Origin: CAYXOX01 sp964466745 | GTDB taxonomy: Bacteria; Pseudomonadota; Alphaproteobacteria; Rhodobacterales; Rhodobacteraceae | Direction of reading: 5' to 3' | Length of the DNA: 8,817 bases | NCBI GenBank assembly: GCA_964466745.1 | Contig: CAYXOX010000130.1 | Span: forward strand, 1-8,817 | In this document: positions 1-6,275 of the stretch, in pieces | Position numbering within the stretch: the stretch's first letter is position 1 | Layout of the letters: each line of letters begins with the position of its first letter | Position numbers and translations under genes: made by a program | Notes under the pieces: model-generated | The model's input: the letters and a program-made list of their open reading frames with translations, nothing else | What the model was told of the DNA's origin: nothing | Databases searched by the model: none

Positions 1-967
1 CCTTGAAGCTGCGCGGCCCGTATTCGGGAAAGCTCACCTCGCCGCCGTCGAAATCCTCGTTGAGGTTGACCGACACGGCGAAGCGCCGATGCGCGGTGCC
101 CTTCGTCGTGTTGTCGCGATGGGCCGAGAAGTGCCCGCCGTCCTCGGCCGCGTAGCAGGCGACGATGTAGCGTTCCATCCGCGTGACGTGGAACTGGTGG
201 ACCTTCGCGATCTCGGGCACCACCCGGCGCAGGAACCGACCCTGCAGGGCGGAAATCAGCTCGCGGTCCGCGATGTCGTAGTCCTTGCGGCGCTTGAAGC
301 CCGGATCGGTGACGCCGACGGTCTTGCCGCCGATTTCACGCATGAAGCCGCTCTCGCGCCCCCCCTGAGCTTCGTAAAGGCCGATCAGGCGGCGGCAGAG
401 CTCGGGTTCGAAGACCCGCGGCAGGAACAGGATCGGAGCCATGATCTCGATCCCGGCAAAGCGCGCGGGCGGGGGCAGACCGTCCAGAAGTGCCATGATC
501 TCGGCGATGTCGCTGCGATCCTTGCGGAACGGGACCGCGGCGATCACCCGCATCGTGGGGTCGATCACGACCCATTGCCGGGCCAGCGCGACCGGCCCGT
601 CGGCGGGGCCTGCATCGCTCGCGGCGACGCCGTATCGCCGCGCGGCGGTCAGGTCGAAATCCCAGAAGTGGCGATAGCCGGGGATGCGGTTCGCCACGCG
701 ACCCGCGGCCTCGTCTTCCGGATCGAAGCTGACACCGAAGAAACAGGCCCGGTCGTCGTCGAAGATGTCCGGCCGGCCGTGGGCAGCCGCAATCGCCGCC
801 CGGGCATGGGCATCGCCCGCACTGCCGTAGAAGCAGAGCACGAGATACCGCCCCGCCGCGCTGTCGAAGGCGTAGCGGGGGTTCGTGACGCTGCGCTGGA
901 TGAAGCCGGGCGCAGGATCGCCGGGCGTCAGCAGCGTTTTCGCATCGGTCTGCAGCTGGGCCTCCAT
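1..967 (-). CDS. Redoxin-like / 2OG-Fe(II) oxygenase fusion protein (3' end outside window)
   Basis: The minus-strand frame is open from the ATG at 967-965 to the window edge, giving 322 residues and no stop. Residues ~14-165 look like a thioredoxin-fold peroxiredoxin domain (LTPGDPAPGF at the start, LVLCFYGSAGD near 42-52, FFGVSFDP near 76-83, WVVIDP near 132-137). Where a peroxidatic Cys is expected, the sequence reads FYGSAGDAHAR with no Cys, so peroxidase activity is doubtful. Residues ~175-322 resemble a prolyl-4-hydroxylase-type 2-oxoglutarate/Fe(II) oxygenase: YIVACYAAEDGGHFSAHRDN contains the iron-binding H283-x-D285, followed by FAVSVNLNEDFDGGEVSFPEYG. The distal His and the 2OG-binding basic residue would lie beyond the edge. 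The start was chosen for its ribosome site AGGAAGAG (984-977), 9 nt upstream. An in-frame ATG at 1021 would add 18 residues but has no good site. Substrate unknown. Fusions of these two domains occur in proteobacteria. Confidence 0.85.
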   Translation of the reverse strand, partial: MEAQLQTDAKTLLTPGDPAPGFIQRSVTNPRYAFDSAAGRYLVLCFYGSAGDAHARAAIAAAHGRPDIFDDDRACFFGVSFDPEDEAAGRVANRIPGYRHFWDFDLTAARRYGVAASDAGPADGPVALARQWVVIDPTMRVIAAVPFRKDRSDIAEIMALLDGLPPPARFAGIEIMAPILFLPRVFEPELCRRLIGLYEAQGGRESGFMREIGGKTVGVTDPGFKRRKDYDIADRELISALQGRFLRRVVPEIAKVHQFHVTRMERYIVACYAAEDGGHFSAHRDNTTKGTAHRRFAVSVNLNEDFDGGEVSFPEYGPRSFK

Positions 968-1480
968 GCGGGCGCTCTCTTCCTGGTTCGATGCGCATAC
1001 GGAGGCCTCGGCCGATCCCATCCCGAGTTGACGGCCCGCCTTCGGGAATGACGGCTCCCGGCGGCTGGCCGCGGTGCCTCCCTCGCGGCGGTCCCGGGCA
1101 CTCCGGCTGCACTGGAGCCCTGGGATGCCGGGGCTGGCCGCCGGGAGGGGGGCCGGTACCGTGCCCGCAACGCCCCGGCCAACCATTCCGCCCTGCCCTT
1201 CCCACCGGGAACGGGCCTGCCGGCGTTCTGCTCTGCAATCCTGGCGGCCGGCATGCATGGGCGCGTCGCCCTCCTGGCCCTCGCCGGCCTCGGGGCCCGC
1301 GCTGCACTCTGGGGTCGCGGCCGGCGCGCGCGCCCGGCGATGGCCCCGGCAAGCCTGTCCCCCTTCGCGCGTACCGCGGACCGGCGGCCGTTGACGGCGC
1401 GCCGGTCCGGCCCGTTCCGGAACGGGCCGCGGGCATTGGGGATGCGCCGGCCGCGACGGCCCCCGGCGCGGCCGGCCGGG
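968..1480. other. GC-rich intergenic spacer between phnE remnant and redoxin/oxygenase gene
   Basis: About 510 bases with no recognisable gene on either strand. Several frames stay open, but their translations are low-complexity runs of Pro, Arg, Gly and Ala as expected from very GC-rich non-coding DNA. The clear structure in it is the pair of hairpins at 1377-1429. The ribosome binding site of the leftward redoxin/oxygenase gene is at 977-984. I found no convincing sigma-70 promoter. Confidence 0.6.
1377..1429. repeat. Two adjacent strong inverted repeats (tandem hairpins)
   Basis: Positions 1408-1429 form a perfect 22-base palindrome centred on TTCCGGAA. Directly next to it, GGACCGGCG (1378-1386) pairs with CGCCGGTCC (1400-1408); inside this, GCCG and CGGC continue the stem around a TTGA loop with one bulged G. 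The two structures share only base 1408. They lie 50-100 bases downstream of the phnE remnant's stop and upstream of the redoxin/oxygenase gene on the same strand. There is no T-tract, so an intrinsic terminator is possible but not shown; a regulator site or a REP-like element are alternatives. Confidence 0.6.
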
Positions 1481-1884
1481 TCAGATAATCGCGGGGCGCA
1501 TCCGGGCCGAGACCCACTCGCTGAGGACAACGGTGGCGAGGATGAGCGGCAGGATCACCGTGACCTGACCCCGGGCGAGAACGTTGAGAGAGGCCTGAAG
1601 CTTGAGGCCGATACCGCCGGCGCCCACCAGCCAGGATCGTTCTCTCGCGGATGTTGATGTCGAGCCGGTAGAGAGTCAGCCCGATCAGCCGGGGCATCAC
1701 CTGCGGCTGCCCCGCGTAGTTCACCAGCTGCAGCCAGGACGCGCCGGTCGCCTTGATCGCCTCGGCCTGGGGGCTCGTCGATCTCCTCGATGTCGTCGGC
1801 CAGCAGCTTGGCCAGAAAACCAACCGTCGCGAAGGCGAGCTTGAGGAAGCCCGCAAACGGGCCGAACCCGAACATCGCCACGAG
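1481..1884 (-). pseudogene. phnE: Phosphonate ABC transporter permease remnant, C-terminal part with two frameshifts
   Basis: Three consecutive segments in three frames spell the end of a PhnE-type permease. Segment 1 (1884-1774) reads LVAMFGFGPFAGFLKLAF and then TVGFLAKLLADDIEEIDE. Segment 2 (1769-1632) reads QAEAIKATGASWLQLVNY, then AGQPQVMPRLIGLTLYRL and DINIRERTIL. Segment 3 (1627-1481) reads VGAGGIGLKLQASLNVL and ends SEWVSARMRPAII before TGA at 1483-1481. The EAIKATGAS...PQV block is the family's cytoplasmic coupling loop that contacts the ATPase. The first frameshift is one extra base in the G-run at 1769-1773; the second, near 1628-1631, fits a loss of two bases from an expected ILG(L/I)VGAGG. 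The N-terminal two thirds are missing: phnC sequence runs straight into phnE at about 1885. Not functional as it stands. Sequencing error could explain the frameshifts but not the missing part. Confidence 0.86.
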
Positions 1885-2588
1885 CCGTCGAACACCTCAT
1901 GGCCGCCGAGCAGCCCGACGATGCGCTGCATGAACCGCTGGGCCAGCGGGACGTCATGGATGTTCAAGATGGCCGGCAGGCCCCGCTCCGCGCTGATCTC
2001 GGCAAGAAGGCGCATGATCTGGCGGCTTGTCTTGTGGTCGCGGCCGGCAGTCGGTTCATCCGCCAGCAGAAGCTCGGGCTCCTGCGCCAGCGCACGGGCG
2101 ATGCCGACCCGCTGTCGCTGTCCGCCCGAAAGCGCGTCGGCCCGCTTGTCGGCCTGGTCCATCGGGCCCACGCGGTCGAGCGGCCGATAGGCGCGCCGGA
2201 TGTCCTCGGGCGGGAAGCGGCGCAGCCAGCCGCGCCAGAACGGCACGTTACCAATACGGCCCGAAAGCACGTTTTCCATCACCGTCAACCGCTCGACGAG
2301 CGCGTATTCCTGGAAGATCATCCCGATCCGGCGCCGCTGCCGCCTGAGCTCGGACTTCCCGACCTGCGCGAGGTCGATATCGCCCGGCAGCACAAAGCCC
2401 TCGGTCGGCTCAACCAGCCTGTAGATTCAGCGGATGAGCGTCGACTTGCCCGCGCCGGACGGCCCGACAAGGCCCATGACCTGGCCTTCGGGTACCGAGA
2501 GCGACACGTCGTGCAGTGCCTTGTCGCCGGTCCGGTACGTCTTCGAAAGGCCTTCGATCCGCAGGATCGGGCGTCTCCGCAAGGATGC
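1885..2588 (-). pseudogene. phnC: Phosphonate ABC transporter ATP-binding protein remnant, in-frame stop and both ends lost
   Basis: One frame shows most of a PhnC-type ATPase: RRPILRIEGLSKTYRTGDKA at the start, Walker A GPSGAGKST, Q-loop IGMIFQEYALVERLTVMENV, the family-typical FWRGWLRRFPPEDIRRAY, signature LSGGQRQRVGIARAL (about 2095-2140), Walker B LLLADEPTA (about 2050-2075), and H-loop region ILNIHD. A TGA at 2429-2427, where the family usually has Cys (LIR-C-IN...), stops translation right after Walker A. The usual SLDPKTS after Walker B reads GRDHKTS, a sign of decay. The 5' end joins phnD sequence at about 2588 with no proper start, and the 3' end breaks off after GGHEVFDG, losing roughly the last 40 residues before phnE sequence begins. 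It would have energised uptake of phosphonate or phosphite. No active protein is expected. Confidence 0.9.
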
Positions 2589-2767
2589 ACGGGCGTATAG
2601 GCGAAGAGCAGGGTGTCCGGGTTCACCCATCCGGACGGATCCTCGGGGATGTCGGCGATCAGGTCGCCGTCGTTGTCCACGTGGCGGTCGCCGAGAGCGA
2701 ACTCGGCATTGGCCGGGAAAGCGACCGCCAGAGCGGCCAGTGCGGCAAGGGTAGAGAAAGTCTTAAT
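2589..2767 (-). pseudogene. phnD: Phosphonate/phosphite ABC transporter substrate-binding protein remnant, N-terminus only
   Basis: About 60 residues are readable. A signal peptide (KTFSTLAALAALAVAFPANA, cleavage expected after ANA) is followed by EFALGDRHVDNDGDLIADIP and EDPSGWVNPDTLLFAYTPV, a start I recognise from rhodobacterial PhnD-like periplasmic binding proteins. Homology stops at about 2588, where phnC sequence begins in another frame, so about four fifths of the gene, including the ligand-binding lobes, are gone. The position where ATG is expected reads ATT (2767-2765), preceded by ATC, so the start codon also seems lost; ATT is a rare start and initiation there would be weak. The remnant lies 48 bases downstream of a Pho-box-like site. 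The implied original order is phnD-phnC-phnE on the minus strand. Confidence 0.8.
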
Positions 2768-2814
2768 GATTCCCGCAAGATGTTGTGAATTGCGCCAGCA
2801 GCTGGCAGTGATGC

Positions 2815-2832
2815 ATGACGGTCGAATGACAC
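2815..2832 (-). promoter_or_regulatory. Candidate Pho box (PhoB binding site) upstream of phnD remnant
   Basis: Read on the minus strand, the site is GTGTCAT-TCGA-CCGTCAT: two direct half-sites 11 bases apart, each matching the PhoB consensus CTGTCAT at six of seven positions. It ends 48 bases before the phnD start position, a usual place for an activator site. PhoB control of phosphonate uptake genes is well established. I see no good -10 element at the expected distance, so the promoter itself may have decayed. Confidence 0.55.
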
Positions 2833-3256
2833 CGCGGTTCGCACGGACCCATCGGTCCGCAGGATGATCCGCCGGAGGGCGCGGGCGAGTGGCGATTGTT
2901 CGGCGCCCCTGCCCCGCCCCCACCGGGCCCTGCGCAGGCGTCCTTCCGACTCCCGGCAGAGGCCGGCGGCTCCCGTTCGCCCTGTCCGTCGCCCGAGGAT
3001 CTCGCCGCCCCGGTGACCGGCCCGAAGAGCAGGGTTCGGCGGCACAGGATCGCGCCCCGAACCCCGCGCGGGGCACGACCGGACAGACGAGAGGACCGAA
3101 GGGCCGGGAGCCCGCTCTTGCCCTGCGCGCGCCGGTCACCGCCGCCGCGACACCGCTTCATGCCGCGGCTCGGCCGGGCGTTCCGCGCGATACCGTGGCA
3201 GACCGGGAGGGTGTGCAGGCCCTGCAGCCTGCCGGGAGGCCGACGCCGGGGCGCCG
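2833..3256. other. Spacer between divergent phn remnant and sqdB, no gene seen
   Basis: GC-rich sequence without a recognisable gene. Frames here are open only because stops are rare, and their translations are Arg/Pro/Ala-rich with no known motif. It includes a short palindrome CCCCGCGCGGGG (3062-3073) and a GCAGGC/GCCTGC inverted repeat (3215-3232), both common by chance at this composition. The frame of sqdB stays open back to about 2889, but nothing supports an earlier start. Confidence 0.55.
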
Positions 3257-3276
3257 ACCTATCCGAAGGGATAGGT
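3257..3276. repeat. Perfect 8-bp hairpin with GAAG loop upstream of sqdB
   Basis: ACCTATCC (3257-3264), loop GAAG, GGATAGGT (3269-3276). The arms are only half GC and stand out from the very GC-rich surroundings. It lies about 125 bases before the sqdB start. No T-run follows on either strand, so it is a poor terminator. A regulator's operator or an RNA structure in a long leader are both possible; neither is shown. Confidence 0.5.
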
Positions 3277-3310
3277 GCTCTCTACCAGTTTGCAGCCGTC
3301 CTATTCTTCG

Positions 3311-3341
3311 TTGCACGCGCATCTCCGCGATTTCTGGTTAT
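3311..3341 (+). promoter_or_regulatory. Weak candidate promoter for sqdB
   Basis: TTGCAC (3311-3316) resembles a -35 element and GGTTAT (3336-3341) is a poor -10 at a long 19-base spacing. The patch from about 3285 to 3360 is clearly richer in A and T than its surroundings, as expected for a promoter region, and sits 60-90 bases before the sqdB start. The exact elements are a guess. Confidence 0.25.
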
Positions 3342-3401
3342 GTGTTCCTCCATCAATCAAGGTCCGCTCGTTCGGCGGTCCGTTGCTGCAAGGATGGAAC
3401 G

Positions 3402-4666
3402 ATGTCGAAGGAAGTACTGGTAATCGGTGGAGACGGGTTCTGTGGCTGGCCCACGGCCCTTTACTTTTCAAGACTTGGTCACAAGGTGACCATCGCGGAC
3501 AACCTCTCGCGCCGCCGGATCGACGCGCAGATGGGCTCCGACAGCCTGACGCCCATCGCCGCTATCGGGGACAGGCTGGCCGCATGGACCGAAACGACCG
3601 GCCTCGAGATCGGGTTCGAGCAGATCGACGTGGCCCTCGAATACGAGCGGCTTTCCGCGCTGCTCGGCACGCTGAAGCCCGACGCGATCGTGCATTTCGG
3701 CGAGCAGCGCGCGGCGCCCTACTCGATGAAGGGCGCGCGTGAGAAGCGCTACACCGTCGACAACAACATCTCGGCCACCCACAACCTGCTTGCCGCCGTG
3801 ACCGAGCGCGGCCTCGATCCGCACCTCATCCACCTCGGCACGATGGGCGTTTACGGCTACGACGGCGACGGCCTCGAGATCCCCGAAGGCTACCTGCGCG
3901 TCTTCGTGCCGGGCGACGACAAGCAGATCTTCCAGCGCGATATTCTGTTCCCGACCAATCCGGGCAGCGTCTACCACATGACCAAGTCGATGGATCAGCT
4001 GCTGTTCCAGTTCTATGCCAAGAACGATCAGCTCCGCATCACGGACCTGCACCAGGGCATCGTCTGGGGCACCCAGACGGCGGAAACGCAACTCGACGAG
4101 CGCCTGATCAACCGCTTCGACTACGACGGCGACTATGGCACCGTGCTCAACCGCTTCCTCATGCAGGCCGCGGTCGGCCATCCGCTGACGGTTCATGGCA
4201 CCGGCGGGCAGACCCGCGCCTTCATCCATATCCGTGACACGGTGAAGTGCATCGCGCTGGCGCTCGAAACCCCGCCGGCGCGCAATGGCAAGGTCCGGAT
4301 CATGAACCAGATGACCGAGACCCACACCGTGCGCGNNNNNNNNNNTCGCATCTGACCAAGGCGCTGATTCGCGAAGGACACACCGTGCGCGCCCTGGCAG
4401 AAATGATCGCGCGGAACACCGGCGCACAGGTGGCGATGGTGGACAACCCGCGCAACGAGGCCCCTGAAAACACGCTGCGCGTCTCGAACGCGACGTTCAT
4501 CGGGCTCGGCCTCGAACCCGTGACGCTGGCCGAGGGCCTCATGGAAGAGACCCGGGACATCGCCGCGCGCTACCGGGATCGCTGCCTTATGCACATGATC
4601 CCCTGCGTCTCCACCTGGACGGACAGGCAGCGCCCCGGCGTCGTTCCGCAGGACATGGTCGCCTAG
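3402..4666 (+). CDS. sqdB: UDP-sulfoquinovose synthase (interrupted by a scaffold gap)
   Basis: SqdB converts UDP-glucose and sulfite to UDP-sulfoquinovose, the head-group donor for the sulfolipid SQDG; it is a cytosolic, NAD-dependent short-chain dehydrogenase-type enzyme. The start ATG has AAGGA (3390-3394) 7 nt upstream. The Rossmann motif is GGDGFCG (9-15). The HFGEQRAAPYS segment (98-108), the TMG motif (147-149) and the catalytic pair Y191-x-x-x-K195 (YHMTK) are all present, as are TDLHQGIVWGTQT, HGTGGQTRAFIHIRDT and the C-terminal IPCVSTWT. The reading frame changes across the N-run at 4336-4345. Dropping 4336-4391 joins ETHTVR directly to ALAEMIARNTG and yields one 402-residue frame, the usual SqdB length. 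The gene is therefore probably intact in the organism. Sulfolipid genes sqdD/sqdC are not adjacent; a BcsB-like/GT2 pair follows after 91 bases. Confidence 0.93.
4336..4345. other. Scaffold gap (ten Ns)
   Basis: A run of exactly ten Ns, the usual placeholder for a gap of unknown or negative length, inside sqdB after codon 311. Confidence 0.98.
4346..4391 (+). other. Probable misassembled contig end inside sqdB
   Basis: The 13 bases CACACCGTGCGCG occur just before the Ns (4323-4335) and again at 4379-4391. Between the Ns and the second copy lie 33 bases that encode, with the repeat, SHLTKALIREGHTVR. This does not belong in SqdB at this place but looks like the N-terminal Rossmann region of another NAD-dependent epimerase (the G-SHL-x-x-AL-x-x-GH-x-VRAL pattern). 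The join to sqdB is within a stretch both genes would share. Confidence 0.7.
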
Positions 4667-4689
4667 GCATCACCGCGCCGACCAGCCCC

Positions 4690-4706
4690 GCGCCGACACC
4701 CGGCGC
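4690..4706 (+). terminator. Weak hairpin after sqdB
   Basis: GCGCCG (4690-4695) and CGGCGC (4701-4706) can pair around the loop ACACC, 24 bases after the sqdB stop. There is no T-tract and the stem is short, so it may be chance in GC-rich DNA; if it is not a terminator, sqdB and the next gene could be co-transcribed. Confidence 0.2.
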
Positions 4707-4757
4707 CGAGCTGGCCGACGCACCCGCCGGCGCGAACTCTCCCAGGAAGGCAACACC

Positions 4758-6275
4758 ATGCGATTGATCGGTATCGGGCTTATGGCGTTTCTGCTTGCAG
4801 GGCTGGCCCTCCTGCTGACGCGCTCGGAAACGCTCGGCCAGTCCGCCCGGGCCGTCGAGACCTTGCTCGGCGGGCCGGAGTTGAGGTTCGAGCCTCCGGT
4901 GGCGACGAGCACGGACAACCACGGGCATACCGCCACCATCCGGCGCGCAGGTCCTAACGCGCCGCTGATCCTGACCGGGCTGCCCTCCTACCAGGGGGCG
5001 ACTTTCCACATGCCCGTGGATGCCGTCGCATCGTCGGGGCATCTGCAGATCGACGCGTCCACCCAGGTGCTGGACGGGGCCCAGGCGGTGCTGCGCGTCT
5101 CCATCGACAACACCCGCCGCGCCGAGGTGCTGCTGCAGGCAGGCGTGGCGGCGCGCTCTGTCAGGATCGACCTGACGCCCGAGGATCTGGCACGGTCGCG
5201 GATCGTGGTGTCCTTCTCGCTGCAGGGAACCGGCCCAGATGCCGCTTGCCGCGACGACGGCGCTGTTGCCGCCGTCGCCGAGATCGAGACGACGAGCGCT
5301 CTGCATCTCACCCTCGACGCGCCCCTGAGCACCCCGCGCGACAGGATCGCCGCCTGGGGCGACCGCCTGCACCTCGCATGGGGCGGCGGCGATGCCGAGA
5401 GCCTTCGCCTTGGAGCGGAAGCCGCGCGCCTCGGCGCCGATGTGCATTTCGTGGCGGAGGGCGGCCTGACCCCGCTCGAGGCGGCACAGGCCATCTCGGA
5501 CCGGAGCAGCGCCCGCGAAACCCTGCCGATCCCAGAGCAGGCCTGGTCGCCCGCCTTCGCGGAACCCTCCGACCTGTGGGGCATGCGCAGCTTCCGGCAC
5601 GCGCAGACATGGCGGATCGACTACGACCTGCGGCAGCCCGCGGCAGGGCGCCTGCCCGCAACCCTTCTGCTTTCCATGCGCCTCGGGCGGCAGGCAGACG
5701 ATGCGATGTGGCAGGTTCGGGTAACGCACAACGGACGCCTTCTGGCTGATGTCGTCTCCGGCGGGGCGACGCCGACCCTGAACGAGCGCATCCCCCTGCC
5801 GCGCACGGGCGGGCCCCTCCACCGGCTCGAGATCACGGCAAGCTCGACCGCATCGCAGCGGGGGCGGTGCCGGGAGGAGCCGGCGCTGGTGGCCGAGATC
5901 CTCCCCGGAACACGCATCCTTCCGGCTTCCGAAACCTATGCCGACCCGATCACGTCGATACGCGATGCGTTGGCAGGCAGTCCCGGCATCGCCTACGCCC
6001 TCGCCCCGGGTGTCACCTCGTCCGAGGCGCGCGGCGCCGTCACCATGATCGCCACGCTCCTCGGCGGAGATCCGTTGCCGGCGCCGTCCGCGCGCGGCGC
6101 GTCGGTGCAGGTTCTCTCGCGCGGTACGCTCATCGACGATCGGCTCGCCGGGTCCGCGCAACTCGTCTATCGCGACGAGGAAGGCCAGCTTGCGAGCGAA
6201 CCCGCAACGGCCTGGACCGGGCGAGAGGCGGACCGCGTGATGCTGTTGATCACGCCGGGCGACGGCGCGTCATGA
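4758..6275 (+). CDS. BcsB-like membrane-anchored periplasmic subunit of a polysaccharide synthase
   Basis: 505 residues. The N-terminus RLIGIGLMAFLLAGLALLL (2-20) is a signal anchor, placing the rest in the periplasm. Two similar beta-rich units follow: about 75-190, with SFSLQGTGPDAACRDD and a Leu-rich end, and about 275-390, with TWRIDYDLR, LLLSMRLG, VRVTHNGRLLADV and TASQRGRCREEPALVAEI. Both end in a Cys-containing loop (C164, C371), a pattern like the carbohydrate-binding domains of BcsB, the cellulose synthase partner. It is shorter than BcsB (usually 700 or more residues) and lacks the C-terminal membrane helix, so it is a relative and not cellulose BcsB itself. The start has AGGAAGG 7 nt upstream. 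Its stop overlaps the GT2 start (ATGA), implying coupled translation and a shared complex. It probably guides a growing glycan across the periplasm. The family call rests on pattern and on the neighbour. Confidence 0.72.
   Translation: MRLIGIGLMAFLLAGLALLLTRSETLGQSARAVETLLGGPELRFEPPVATSTDNHGHTATIRRAGPNAPLILTGLPSYQGATFHMPVDAVASSGHLQIDASTQVLDGAQAVLRVSIDNTRRAEVLLQAGVAARSVRIDLTPEDLARSRIVVSFSLQGTGPDAACRDDGAVAAVAEIETTSALHLTLDAPLSTPRDRIAAWGDRLHLAWGGGDAESLRLGAEAARLGADVHFVAEGGLTPLEAAQAISDRSSARETLPIPEQAWSPAFAEPSDLWGMRSFRHAQTWRIDYDLRQPAAGRLPATLLLSMRLGRQADDAMWQVRVTHNGRLLADVVSGGATPTLNERIPLPRTGGPLHRLEITASSTASQRGRCREEPALVAEILPGTRILPASETYADPITSIRDALAGSPGIAYALAPGVTSSEARGAVTMIATLLGGDPLPAPSARGASVQVLSRGTLIDDRLAGSAQLVYRDEEGQLASEPATAWTGREADRVMLLITPGDGAS

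Noticed and set aside
89..1051. 320-codon open frame on the plus strand
   Set aside because: It is the antisense shadow of the redoxin/oxygenase gene; its translation has no family features, while the minus strand shows clear 2OG-oxygenase motifs.
336..2393. 685-codon open frame on the minus strand as one protein
   Set aside because: Only its first part is phnC and a middle piece is phnE; the rest runs out of frame through the spacer and the redoxin/oxygenase gene as low-complexity sequence.
1481..2767. phn fragments as functional short transporter genes
   Set aside because: Each lacks essential parts (ligand-binding lobes, uninterrupted ATPase, N-terminal membrane segments), so no working transporter can form.
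2889..3401. N-terminal extension of sqdB in the same open frame
   Set aside because: SqdB homology begins exactly at the ATG at 3402, which has its own ribosome site; the upstream translation is unstructured Arg/Pro/Ala-rich sequence.
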